Positions 18,771 to 26,928 of a stretch of DNA of 64,000 nt are shown piece by piece. Numbering within the stretch: position 1 is the first letter of the stretch; every line of letters starts with the position of its first letter. The position numbers and the translations under genes are program-made. The stretch spans positions 62,001 to 126,000 of the forward strand of contig JANXCQ010000008.1 of assembly GCA_025060195.1 (NCBI GenBank). The letters run 5' to 3'. Source of the stretch: Gemmatales bacterium. Its GTDB lineage: Bacteria; Planctomycetota; Planctomycetia; Gemmatales; HRBIN36. The notes beneath the pieces are model-generated. The model did no database searches. It was not told the DNA's origin and saw only the letters and a list, made by a program, of their open reading frames with translations.

Positions 18771-19859
18771 TTAAAACGGGAGTAATTGCGGGTTGAGTAC
18801 GTAAAGCATGACGTACACTGCGATGCCGCTGGCGCACACGTAAATCCATATGGGCCACGTCAAGCGGGCCAGGCGACGGTGGACCTCCCATCGTTGAAGC
18901 AGCGCGAACCAAAGTACAAGCGGAACAAGAATGGCCAGCGCCGCCGCTAGGACTACGTGCGACATTAGTACGACCAAGTACACCATGCGATCCCAACCGC
19001 TCCCGGGATAGCGCGTGTGCCCAACTTGCCAGTGATAGTAAAGGTAGGAGAGCAAAAACAACGCAGAAACCGTAGCCGCGGCTAACATCAAACTACGGTG
19101 CCAGAAGACCCGCCGCATTTTGATGGCGACGAACCCTGCCAGCAATAACACCAGGCTCGTGGCGTTGAGGCCCACGTTGAGCGTGGGTAGCCAGCGGACA
19201 GGTATCCCGCCTACGGAGTCGAGCCGACGCACCTTTTGAGCAAGTCGCGCCACCGCTTCCTCGTCCACCTCGAACCACGGTGATCCTTCCCCTTCTAAGC
19301 GTACCACCAGTTCGCTATCGCGGAGTCGTCCCCGGCGATCCAACAGAAACAAGCGGTTGCTATGGGCAATGTCCCAGCCCCTGGGGGCCGCATAGTACCA
19401 ACTGAGTCGTTTGGGCCGCGTCGCAGGGCCAAACGCTTCCTCAATCCAGGTAAAAAGACGTTCGCTGTCTGAATCCGTTGTGGTCAGGAACCACCACCGC
19501 CTGGGGTTGGCCCCCAAGGACTTCGCTACCTCGCGCAACCGTTCAGGCCGATCAGTTTCGGGGTCAACCGATATGAGAACTAACCGCGCGTCGGTGTTTC
19601 GGAGTTGCCGCTGCAACTCTTGCATCGCCTGACAGATTTTTGGACACGACGCTTGGCAGCAACTGAAGAAAAAACCGACTACACTAATGCGCCCGCGTAA
19701 GTCCTGTGCTGAGATGAGTTCGCCCGAATCCGTAAGAAAATGAAATTCGGGCAACGATGGCTGGTCTTCTTGTGAAAACACTTGATAAATTCCATAGCCA
19801 ACAACGCCCAACAACCCAACAATCAAGGCCCCCCACCAAATTGTTTCACGTTTCAGCAT
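18771..19859 (-). CDS. SCO1/SenC copper chaperone fused to DUF420 membrane domain
   Basis: About 362 residues from the ATG at 19859; an upstream TTG would add three. A membrane anchor (about 9-28) is followed by a thioredoxin-like SCO domain (about 35-190) with the copper ligands in CPKIC (CxxxC) and a downstream His in 'IAHSNRLFLLDRRG'. SCO1 proteins deliver copper to the CuA site of cytochrome oxidase subunit II. The C-terminal 150 residues carry four hydrophobic helices of DUF420 type ('WHRSLMLAAATVSALFLLSY', 'MVYLVVLMSHVVLAAALAIL'), a family linked to oxidase assembly. The fusion puts two assembly functions in one polypeptide, directly downstream of subunit IV and in the same operon as its likely client CtaC. 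Confidence 0.9.
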   Translation of the reverse strand: MLKRETIWWGALIVGLLGVVGYGIYQVFSQEDQPSLPEFHFLTDSGELISAQDLRGRISVVGFFFSCCQASCPKICQAMQELQRQLRNTDARLVLISVDPETDRPERLREVAKSLGANPRRWWFLTTTDSDSERLFTWIEEAFGPATRPKRLSWYYAAPRGWDIAHSNRLFLLDRRGRLRDSELVVRLEGEGSPWFEVDEEAVARLAQKVRRLDSVGGIPVRWLPTLNVGLNATSLVLLLAGFVAIKMRRVFWHRSLMLAAATVSALFLLSYLYYHWQVGHTRYPGSGWDRMVYLVVLMSHVVLAAALAILVPLVLWFALLQRWEVHRRLARLTWPIWIYVCASGIAVYVMLYVLNPQLLPF

Positions 19860-19882
19860 GCACGGCAACCCAACCGAGTTGG

Positions 19883-20209
19883 CTAATCGCTTAGTATCGG
19901 GGGTGGAATATCAAGGAGATTGCGATATTGGGAGAAAGTGATGTCCGGCATCAGGGTCAGAACCAATACGATGCCAACGATAAGCGTTGGAACTACCATG
20001 AAATACACTTTGAACCAGTCATACTTGAGGTGCATGAAGAACATGGCGACGAGCACGGCTTTACATACGGCCACGAGCACGTTGACCATATTTCCCGCTG
20101 CTTGGCCGATGAGATATTCTGAGGTTACGGAAATTGCAGTCAATGCGACTAGCGCACCGAAAACCGCCAGATAATTCGGATGGGCGTGGGTTTCGTGAGT
20201 CGTCGTCAT
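19883..20209 (-). CDS. ctaF: Cytochrome c oxidase subunit IV family protein
   Basis: The 108-residue protein has a His-rich N-terminus (MTTTHETHAHPNY) and three hydrophobic helices (about 13-35, 40-60 and 68-92), the topology of bacterial subunit IV (CtaF/CyoD-like). The motif 'MFFMHLKYD' between helices two and three is a signature of this family. Such subunits stabilise the core oxidase and carry no redox centre. It lies 27 bases after ctaE and 23 bases before the SCO1-DUF420 gene. GGAG precedes the ATG. Confidence 0.9.
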   Translation of the reverse strand: MTTTHETHAHPNYLAVFGALVALTAISVTSEYLIGQAAGNMVNVLVAVCKAVLVAMFFMHLKYDWFKVYFMVVPTLIVGIVLVLTLMPDITFSQYRNLLDIPPPILSD

Positions 20210-20236
20210 GTTTTTCTCCGTGGACTGCTAAGCCTG

Positions 20237-21295
20237 CTAGCCAATTAGGTATAGGAGCGGGAAAAGGAAAATCCAGACGATGTCCACGAAATGCCAGTAG
20301 AGTCCAGCGTTTTCGACCCAAATAGCTTTGTCAGGCCCGAGCCGACCGAGCAGGTAAAAGACCAACAAGACTGCGAACACAACCATTCCCCCAAGCACGT
20401 GCAAGGCGTGGATGCCGGTCAAGGTGAAGTAAAACGACGACCAGGAGTTGCCATACAGATGCAACCGTGGCAGATGCGCTTGGGGATATTTTTGCTCGCT
20501 GAGATAATGGTAATGAACAGCTTGCTGCCGTTTGCTCATGGGGATACCGAGGGCCGCCAATTGCAATGCCTCTAATTCCTCCAGAAATGCATCATGGGCC
20601 AATTTGGCCTTTTGCATCTCGGCACGACGTTGACGTACCAACTCGGTCAGTCGTGTCCGCAATTCTTCAGCGTTAGCAATCTCAGGCAATCCTTCCTTGG
20701 GAAAACTGGCACGCAGTTCCTGGTACCAGGCCAAGGCGGCGGCATCGGTCAACGGTGCATTGCCGATATTGTAGCGATAGAAACGGTCGAGAGCGACATA
20801 AACGGCATCTTCCTCGGGTTTCTTACCGTTCTCCGCGGCTAGCTTCCGTCGCTCTGCCAAAGCTTCCTGCACGAGCGAGGGCACAGTTTCAATGATTTGC
20901 CCCGGAAGCAGATGATGACGCCATTTGTCCGTGTATTCGATGACCTTCACGACCATAAACACGCCGCCCAACAGAAACGTGGCCAGCAGATACATGGCCG
21001 AACGTTGTGGGTTCTGCTCGTGCAGGGCCTTCAGGGCGAGCACGACAGTCACCGAGCTACAAATCAGCACGAAGGTGTTAAAAGCGCCCAACGCGACGAC
21101 CAAATGCATCTCTTCAGGTCGGGGCCAATGCGGCGCGCCAAAACGCTGTACGATGTAGGCGCCGATCAGTCCTGAGAAAAACATAATTTCCGTAGCCAAA
21201 AAGAGCCACATGGCCAGCTTGGAGTTTGGTAAGGGCAGGCCCATGGCTCGCGGTTCTTCCTCAGCAGCGTGCCAAGCATGTTCTGCCACTGCCAT
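20237..21295 (-). CDS. ctaE: Cytochrome c oxidase subunit III with a large internal insertion
   Basis: Core oxidase subunit without redox centres that supports stability and proton uptake. The membrane helices match CtaE: '[20 protein letters not shown]' (about 25-48), further helices at about 65-88 and 102-121, then '[20 protein letters not shown]' and the C-terminal '[20 protein letters not shown]'. Bacterial CtaE is usually near 200 residues in the five-helix form, while this one has 352. The excess is a soluble, charged, mostly helical insert at about residues 133-272, between the third and fourth helices of this protein. AGGAG is about 10 bases before the ATG. Neighbours are ctaB upstream and subunit IV downstream. 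Confidence 0.93.
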   Translation of the reverse strand: MAVAEHAWHAAEEEPRAMGLPLPNSKLAMWLFLATEIMFFSGLIGAYIVQRFGAPHWPRPEEMHLVVALGAFNTFVLICSSVTVVLALKALHEQNPQRSAMYLLATFLLGGVFMVVKVIEYTDKWRHHLLPGQIIETVPSLVQEALAERRKLAAENGKKPEEDAVYVALDRFYRYNIGNAPLTDAAALAWYQELRASFPKEGLPEIANAEELRTRLTELVRQRRAEMQKAKLAHDAFLEELEALQLAALGIPMSKRQQAVHYHYLSEQKYPQAHLPRLHLYGNSWSSFYFTLTGIHALHVLGGMVVFAVLLVFYLLGRLGPDKAIWVENAGLYWHFVDIVWIFLFPLLYLIG

Positions 21296-21335
21296 GGTTC
21301 ATTTGCTCCTGCGAATTATGGCCTTTCTGATAATG

Positions 21336-22343
21336 TTAGGGAAATGTCATCCCGGGTCCGGGGGACGTAGCTGATGGCGTTATCAGCACCGCCCAAGCTC
21401 CGTCCGCGATAAGGAAGAGATACAGCATAGGCAAATAGATCAGCGACATCCACAAGACGTAGCGGGCCCGTTGTTTTTCAGGCTGTAACAGGAACCACCA
21501 CGAAGTGACGACAAACATGGCGCCTAACATCACCGCAGCTATCAGGTACTGCGTGCCGCACAAGCCAACCAACACGGGACTAAAGCTGGCGCACGTCAGC
21601 ACCAGGGTATGGTTCACTAATAACCTGCCGGTCATGCGTCCGGAGGCATCGAGCACTGGCACCATTTTCATCCCCGCACGGGCGTAGTCATCGCGGTAGA
21701 GCCACGCGATCGACCAGAAGTGGGGAAACTGCCAAAGGAACTGAATCAGAAACAGCGACCACGCGGGCGAGTCTAACTGACCCGTGGCCGCGCTCCAACC
21801 GATCAGCGGGGGCAAAGCTCCCGCCACGGCACCAATCAGTGTGTTCAGTGTGGTGCGAGTTTTTAGGGGCGTATAGACAACGAGGTAAATAGCCACAGTG
21901 AGGGCCCCGAGCAGGGCAGCCAGCGGTGTGGTGGCTGACACCAAGACGGCTAACCCGGCCAAAATGAGTACGACTCCCATGCGGAGCGCGGTAACTGGGC
22001 GTACTCGACCCGCCGGTAACGGTCGGCCGCGCGTACGTTCCATGAGCGCATCGAGCTGGCGTTCCTGATATTGATTCATGACCGCCGACCCCGCCGCTAG
22101 GAGCGCTGTGCCGACCAATACCCAAGCCAGTCCCGACCAACGTATATTGCCCTGCCAAGCTGAGCCGCAAATGTATCCCAGCGCGACGCTGCATAACACC
22201 AGCATGTTGAGGCGTGCTTTCGTCAATTCAAACCAGTCGGCCCAGACGCGATGGCCCACAGGCCGAACGTCGCCGACGTCTGCGGCTTTTTCCAAAATCG
22301 GCTGACGAGAGCGAGCGGGGCTAGGGGCTTCTAGGAGTCTCAT
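21336..22343 (-). CDS. ctaB: Protoheme IX farnesyltransferase (haem O synthase)
   Basis: Integral membrane prenyltransferase of the UbiA superfamily that adds a farnesyl group to haem b, giving haem O, the first step to the haem A needed by CtaD. The 335-residue protein has about eight to nine hydrophobic helices and the polyprenyl-diphosphate binding motif 'NQYQERQLDALMERTRGRPL' (about 90-109), followed by RRDD-like positions around 'YRDDYARAGMKMVP'. The ATG overlaps the stop of ctaA in an ATGA, indicating translational coupling. An N-terminal 30-residue extension before the first helix is longer than usual. Confidence 0.94.
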   Translation of the reverse strand: MRLLEAPSPARSRQPILEKAADVGDVRPVGHRVWADWFELTKARLNMLVLCSVALGYICGSAWQGNIRWSGLAWVLVGTALLAAGSAVMNQYQERQLDALMERTRGRPLPAGRVRPVTALRMGVVLILAGLAVLVSATTPLAALLGALTVAIYLVVYTPLKTRTTLNTLIGAVAGALPPLIGWSAATGQLDSPAWSLFLIQFLWQFPHFWSIAWLYRDDYARAGMKMVPVLDASGRMTGRLLVNHTLVLTCASFSPVLVGLCGTQYLIAAVMLGAMFVVTSWWFLLQPEKQRARYVLWMSLIYLPMLYLFLIADGAWAVLITPSATSPGPGMTFP

Positions 22344-23311
22344 GAAAATGCTCCAACGGCCGAAGCAGTTTGACGCTCAGCCACACCTTCCGCCAAATGA
22401 TGAGTAATGCGCATGACCGCGACGGTGCTGCTAACTAGTAGTAAGGCCCCGCAGAGCATATGTGCGGTAGCCAGGAGCGCGCGTTCAGGAGGAATTTCTC
22501 GCGCTATGCCGCCATCTCCGGCGCCTAACATCCAGGCTCCCAGGCCGAGCAACACCTGTAGTCCTGCCAGCACAACCAAGCCTAGGGTTGACCACCGCAG
22601 GTACGCATAAGCACGGGGTTCCAGCACTTGTGCTTTGACGCAAAGTAACACGGCATGAAACAGGATTCCCGCTGCGAGGATCAGGTGGAGTACGATGGGC
22701 CAACTCATGCGTCCGCCGACTTGGCGTAACCAGACCCCTGTGAAAAGCTGAATGATCAATAATCCGAGAGTGAGATAGGCCAAGCGCAACAATTTGCTTC
22801 GGCCCATGACGGCGACGCGGGTTTCTTCCAACCAAGTCGGCGACAAGGAAATTGCCAGCGCGGCTAAGAGTGCGAAGACCAACTGTCCCGCAATGCCATG
22901 CATCATCGCTAATTCACGGCCCGCAGGCACCTCGTAAAGCACCCGCAAACCGCCGAGCAGGCCTTGCAGGCCAACGCCGAGCAAGCAGGCTAAAGCTAAC
23001 ACGCTTTGCCTGCGACTGGATCGTCGTTTTGTTGTAAACCAAGTCCAGACGGCGAGCACAACCGTCATGCCCCCGACCAGCCAGCCGAGTTGACGGTGCC
23101 CATGCTCGGCGACGAAAGCAAGCCCCCGTGCGGCGGCCTCCGACCAATGGGTCAAGAGGTACCACGGAGAAGTCGGCCAAGCATCATCTACCATGCCCCA
23201 GCGCATCGTGGTCACAGTGCCACCGACCAGCAGTAACGGAAACGCCGAAGCTGCGGTCAGCACGCTCCACAGGTGCAAACCCAAGGAATAGCGATTGTCC
23301 GCTAGGTTCAT
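22340..23311 (-). CDS. ctaA: Haem A synthase (COX15/CtaA)
   Basis: Converts haem O to haem A by oxidising a methyl group to a formyl group. The 323-residue membrane protein has eight helices in two related halves. Haem-ligand candidates are H70 and H72 in EHGHR (69-73), a His in 'MMHGIAGQLVF', one in 'HLILAAGILFHAVLLC' and one in 'AHMLCGALLL' near the C-terminus, as expected for CtaA. It is coupled to ctaB by an ATGA overlap. Upstream on the same strand, about 100 bases away, is a Uma2-family gene that separates it from ctaD. Confidence 0.93.
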   Translation of the reverse strand: MNLADNRYSLGLHLWSVLTAASAFPLLLVGGTVTTMRWGMVDDAWPTSPWYLLTHWSEAAARGLAFVAEHGHRQLGWLVGGMTVVLAVWTWFTTKRRSSRRQSVLALACLLGVGLQGLLGGLRVLYEVPAGRELAMMHGIAGQLVFALLAALAISLSPTWLEETRVAVMGRSKLLRLAYLTLGLLIIQLFTGVWLRQVGGRMSWPIVLHLILAAGILFHAVLLCVKAQVLEPRAYAYLRWSTLGLVVLAGLQVLLGLGAWMLGAGDGGIAREIPPERALLATAHMLCGALLLVSSTVAVMRITHHLAEGVAERQTASAVGAFS

Positions 23312-23412
23312 GGTCTTGTTCAGTTCGGTGGGCCTGCTAAGCGGCTAAGTCCGTGTGCTTTTTTGACCGCTGTGCACTGTGCTCGTTGACTCGCGCCGAT
23401 GGCTCGTTGAGT

Positions 23413-24036
23413 TTATCTCGCCGTCGCTGTCTCTGTGGGTACTGCGGCGAAGATCTCCCGAAGCGGCAAGCGAAAATCCGGCAACACTTCGCCTCCTTCA
23501 AGAGCGTCGGCTTCGGTCCGCACCAAGACGGATAGCGGGCTGGAATATACGTAGGCCAACCGCAAACGGGGCGCTATAACCCAAACCAATCGCACGCCGT
23601 AGTGAAAATACTCTTTCACCTTTTCTAGCACCTTCTCCATGGGTTCGGTGGGGCTGAGCACTTCGACCACCAGGTCGGGAACCACCGCCCAATCATCCAC
23701 TGCGGGGAGCGGTCGGTCTAAAGGCCAGCGCTGGTGGGAAACGAAAGCCACGTCCGGCCGCCGCGCCAAACGCCGTTCTCGATCGAGCACAATCAACGCT
23801 TCATGCGTCACCCAACCCAGACGATGGGCCCGCACGTGTAACGTCAGATGATGGTTCAATTCATTAGAAATTACCCCGCTCAAGATGCTCATCGGCACCT
23901 CAACGGGATGACCGTATTCCCACTCGAGTAGTAGTTCGTCAGTGTCTAACTGAGGAGAAGTCAACATCGGCTCCGCTCTAGGCCGATCTGATGTATCGCT
24001 GATTTCTACTCTCGAAGGGAGAACGCCTGCGCTCAT
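23413..24036 (-). CDS. Uma2-family (DUF820) putative PD-(D/E)XK nuclease
   Basis: The 207-residue protein matches the Uma2 fold: 'VSMSILSGVISNEL'-like helix, a central beta segment 'RRPDVAFVSHQRWP' with the catalytic-type Asp, 'VPDLVVEVLSPTEPMEKVLEKVKEY' with the E-V-x-S-P motif, and 'GVRLVWVIAPRLRLAYVY'. The PD-(D/E)XK-like residues D (in RPDVAF) and E (in VVEVLSP) are both present. Uma2 proteins are abundant in cyanobacteria and planctomycetes, and their biological substrate is still unclear. Here the gene interrupts the oxidase operon between ctaD and ctaA in the same orientation, which looks like an insertion into an existing operon. Confidence 0.88.
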   Translation of the reverse strand: MSAGVLPSRVEISDTSDRPRAEPMLTSPQLDTDELLLEWEYGHPVEVPMSILSGVISNELNHHLTLHVRAHRLGWVTHEALIVLDRERRLARRPDVAFVSHQRWPLDRPLPAVDDWAVVPDLVVEVLSPTEPMEKVLEKVKEYFHYGVRLVWVIAPRLRLAYVYSSPLSVLVRTEADALEGGEVLPDFRLPLREIFAAVPTETATAR

Positions 24037-24111
24037 GGGGCTATCCGCTTCTCAGCCCGTCAAAGGATGCGCGACCCACTCGAAGCGGGAATATAGTCGT
24101 GGACCAATCAG

Positions 24112-25932
24112 TCAGTGAGCGGCATACTGCTCTTCGCCCGGAAGTGGCGGATGGGTTTGAGGCAAATAATCCTCACTAGCAGCTGGGTGGCTATATTCAT
24201 AGGGGCCACGGTAAACGACTGGGGTTCGTTCAAAATTACCATGCGGTGGTGGCGAGGGGGCCTCCCACTCTAGCGTGTTCGACCGCCACGGATTCTTGTC
24301 CACTTTCTCCCCCCAGAACATGCTATAAAACAGGTTAAACACGAAGATCAGTTGAGCCGCACCAAACAGGAAGATGCTGTGCGACGAGATCTTGTTCATA
24401 AGCATGATAGCATAACTGGCCTCACTATCTACCAAGGGACGAATATCTGCGTAACGGCGAGGCTGACCGAGTAAGCCCACCTGGTGCATCAGGTAAAAGC
24501 CAATGAAAATGGTTAGGAACGACAGCACGAAGTGGAGCTTGCCCAAAGTTTCGTTCATCTTGCGCCCAAACATCTTCGGGAACCAATGATAAGTGGCTGC
24601 AAACAGACCAAACATGCCGCCCAGCATGATTACGAAGTGGAAGTGCGCCACAATGAAATAGGTATCGTGAATGTGAATATCTGTTGGCGTCGAGGCCATG
24701 AAAATGCCGCTCAGTCCGCCAATGATGAAGAAAGCCACGAAGGCCAGTGTGAACAACAACGCGGTGCTCCAATTTGGCTTACTTCCCCAAACGGTGAAAA
24801 TCCAATTGAAGACTTTCACCGACGAGGGCAAGGCAATCATTATGGTGGCCACCATGAACGCCGTGCCTAGGCTTGGATTCATGCCGCTGACGAACATATG
24901 ATGGCCCCAAACGATGAAGCCCAACCCCGCAATGCCCAGGATCGAGAACACCATGGGCTTATAACCGAATAGGGGCTTACGGACGTGGGTCGCGATAATG
25001 TCCGAAGCCATTCCCATGACTGGTAGCACCATGATATATACCGCGGGGTGCGAGTAGAACCAGAATAAGTGTTGAAACAATAGCGGTTGACCTCCCGCAG
25101 AGCGCCGAGTGAAGTTATTGACAATCCAGTTCCCGTCGAAGTTTTGCGGCACAAAGAACGCCGTCCAACCGAGGTTGTCCAACAATCCCATAATGAGAGC
25201 CACAGTGAGCACTGGTAAGGCGAACGCCTGCAAGATCGCGGTAACGAACAGCGACCAAGTTGTCATAGGCAGGCGGAAAAACGTCATGCCGGGCGCCCGG
25301 CAATTAATGATCGTAGTTAGGTAATTCACCGAACCCATCATCGAGGAAACCCCTACGAACAACAAGCCTAAGTACCATAATGTCTGGCCCGTTCCTGATC
25401 CTGGTGCCGCTTGCTGAATCACGCTCAGCGTTGGGTACGCCGTCCATCCCGAACCGGATGGACCGCCCTGCGTGAAATAACTAGCAATGAAGCAAATCAA
25501 TCCTGGCCAGATGAACCAGTAGGATAGCATGTTTAGCGTTGGGAACGCCATGTCGCGGTAACCAATCTGCAATGGAATCAGATAATTACCAAACGCGGCT
25601 GTCGTCATCGGGATGATCACGGCAAAGATCATAATCGAGCCGTGCATCGTTACCGTGGCAACATACGCTTCCGGAGTCATTTTGCCGTCATTATGGGGCC
25701 AGAGCCAACGACCTATCAAAGGCACGGGCGAATCGGGATAGGCCAATTGCCAGCGAATGAGCAACGCTAACAATCCGCCTACGATCATCATGAACCAGGC
25801 TGTAAAGAAAAACTGCAGGCCGATGATTTTGTGGTCCGTCGAAAAAATGTATCGGCGGATGAAACTCATTTCATGGCCGTGATGGCTATGCTCGCTATTA
25901 TGTCCTTCCAGGGGATGATTATTCATAGCCAC
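24112..25932 (-). CDS. ctaD: Cytochrome c oxidase subunit I, A2-type haem-copper oxidase
   Basis: Catalytic subunit that reduces O2 to water at the haem a3-CuB centre and pumps protons. The 606-residue protein has 12 or more helices and all ligands: H97 (low-spin haem), CuB ligands H295, H344 and H345, H430 and H432 in HFHFV, and the cross-linked Tyr299. The sequence around the first CuB ligand is YSHPAVY (293-299) instead of GHPEVY. In the published family scheme YSHPxVY marks the A2 subgroup, in which Tyr-Ser replaces the D-channel Glu. The K-channel Lys is conserved as K373 in VKVFNW. A His-rich N-terminus (5-20) and a Pro-rich C-terminus extend it slightly. It follows ctaC by about 96 bases. 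Confidence 0.96.
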   Translation of the reverse strand: MAMNNHPLEGHNSEHSHHGHEMSFIRRYIFSTDHKIIGLQFFFTAWFMMIVGGLLALLIRWQLAYPDSPVPLIGRWLWPHNDGKMTPEAYVATVTMHGSIMIFAVIIPMTTAAFGNYLIPLQIGYRDMAFPTLNMLSYWFIWPGLICFIASYFTQGGPSGSGWTAYPTLSVIQQAAPGSGTGQTLWYLGLLFVGVSSMMGSVNYLTTIINCRAPGMTFFRLPMTTWSLFVTAILQAFALPVLTVALIMGLLDNLGWTAFFVPQNFDGNWIVNNFTRRSAGGQPLLFQHLFWFYSHPAVYIMVLPVMGMASDIIATHVRKPLFGYKPMVFSILGIAGLGFIVWGHHMFVSGMNPSLGTAFMVATIMIALPSSVKVFNWIFTVWGSKPNWSTALLFTLAFVAFFIIGGLSGIFMASTPTDIHIHDTYFIVAHFHFVIMLGGMFGLFAATYHWFPKMFGRKMNETLGKLHFVLSFLTIFIGFYLMHQVGLLGQPRRYADIRPLVDSEASYAIMLMNKISSHSIFLFGAAQLIFVFNLFYSMFWGEKVDKNPWRSNTLEWEAPSPPPHGNFERTPVVYRGPYEYSHPAASEDYLPQTHPPLPGEEQYAAH

Positions 25933-26028
25933 ACCTCGTTAGGATTTCCGTAGTCTACAGACCAGTAGTGAGCCAGAGACTAAACTCTGACTCTTGTAGC
26001 CAGGGGGCAGGCTGCTCGAATCGAATTT

Positions 26029-26907
26029 TCAGTGTGCCTGGGCCACCGAGTGAGTTAAGGTGTCGCCTGCGTTATCCGAAGCAATTTCTGGTCCCCCACC
26101 GGGCTCTCGCAAGCGTTGGGTTTGGTCGCGCAGCCAGCGATTATAAGCCTCGCGTGATTCGTGTACCACAACGCGGGCACGCATCATATAATGGCCAGGA
26201 CCACATAATTCCGCGCAATAAAACTCATACGTGCCGGGCTTTCCCGCATCAAACCACACGGGCACGAGCAAGCCAGGCACCGCGTCCTGCTTGACACGCA
26301 TCTTTGGGATAAAGAACGAATGAATTACGTCGCGCGAAGTCAAGTACACCAGCACGGTTTCTCGCGCTGGGATATGTAATTCGTTGACGAGTTCAAAGGA
26401 TTCGGCTAAAGCAGGTTGGGTGACATCGAGTCTTCGCGGCGTCCGGGCTTCCTCGTCCCATAACGGATAACGCACTTGCCACATCCACATGCTTGCGGTG
26501 ATGTGCGCATCCGCAGGTTTCTTGGGCTTTTCGATTTTCACCTGAGACCACGTGGGTATCTGATAAAAGGCAATGAACACCAGGATCGCCGCCGCCATGA
26601 GCGTCCAGCCGATTTCCATCGTGCGGTTGCCATGAACGAAGTCGGCCTTCTGAGATGAGTCGGCGTCCTTACTGGTAAACATCGCATAAACCAACAACAA
26701 TTCCGTGCCCACGAAGAAGATACCGGTTATCCACATGATCACGTCGAACAGATGGTCAATCTTGCGGCCGTAAATTTCAGACACGTTTTCCGGCCACAAG
26801 GCGCCGTACATGTCGCAGACCCAGAACGAGGCCACCCCGAAAATCGGCACGCTTAGGAATAAAATCGTCCATAGTATTTTCTGCCAGTACACGGCTGCTT
26901 TCTCCAC
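26029..26907 (-). CDS. ctaC: Cytochrome c oxidase subunit II with CuA site
   Basis: Accepts electrons from cytochrome c through the binuclear CuA centre. The 292-residue protein carries the complete ligand set: H196 (VIHSFF), C231, E233, C235 (CAELC), H239 and M242. Three hydrophobic segments precede the CuA domain (11-30, 53-77 and 99-117), one more than the usual two mature helices; the first may be an uncleaved signal anchor. No C-terminal haem c domain is fused, unlike caa3-type subunits, but the cytochrome c gene just upstream could fill that role. It is 21 bases downstream of that cytochrome c gene and upstream of ctaD. Confidence 0.95.
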   Translation of the reverse strand: MEKAAVYWQKILWTILFLSVPIFGVASFWVCDMYGALWPENVSEIYGRKIDHLFDVIMWITGIFFVGTELLLVYAMFTSKDADSSQKADFVHGNRTMEIGWTLMAAAILVFIAFYQIPTWSQVKIEKPKKPADAHITASMWMWQVRYPLWDEEARTPRRLDVTQPALAESFELVNELHIPARETVLVYLTSRDVIHSFFIPKMRVKQDAVPGLLVPVWFDAGKPGTYEFYCAELCGPGHYMMRARVVVHESREAYNRWLRDQTQRLREPGGGPEIASDNAGDTLTHSVAQAH

Positions 26908-26928
26908 CTAAGCACCACTGTACTCGCG

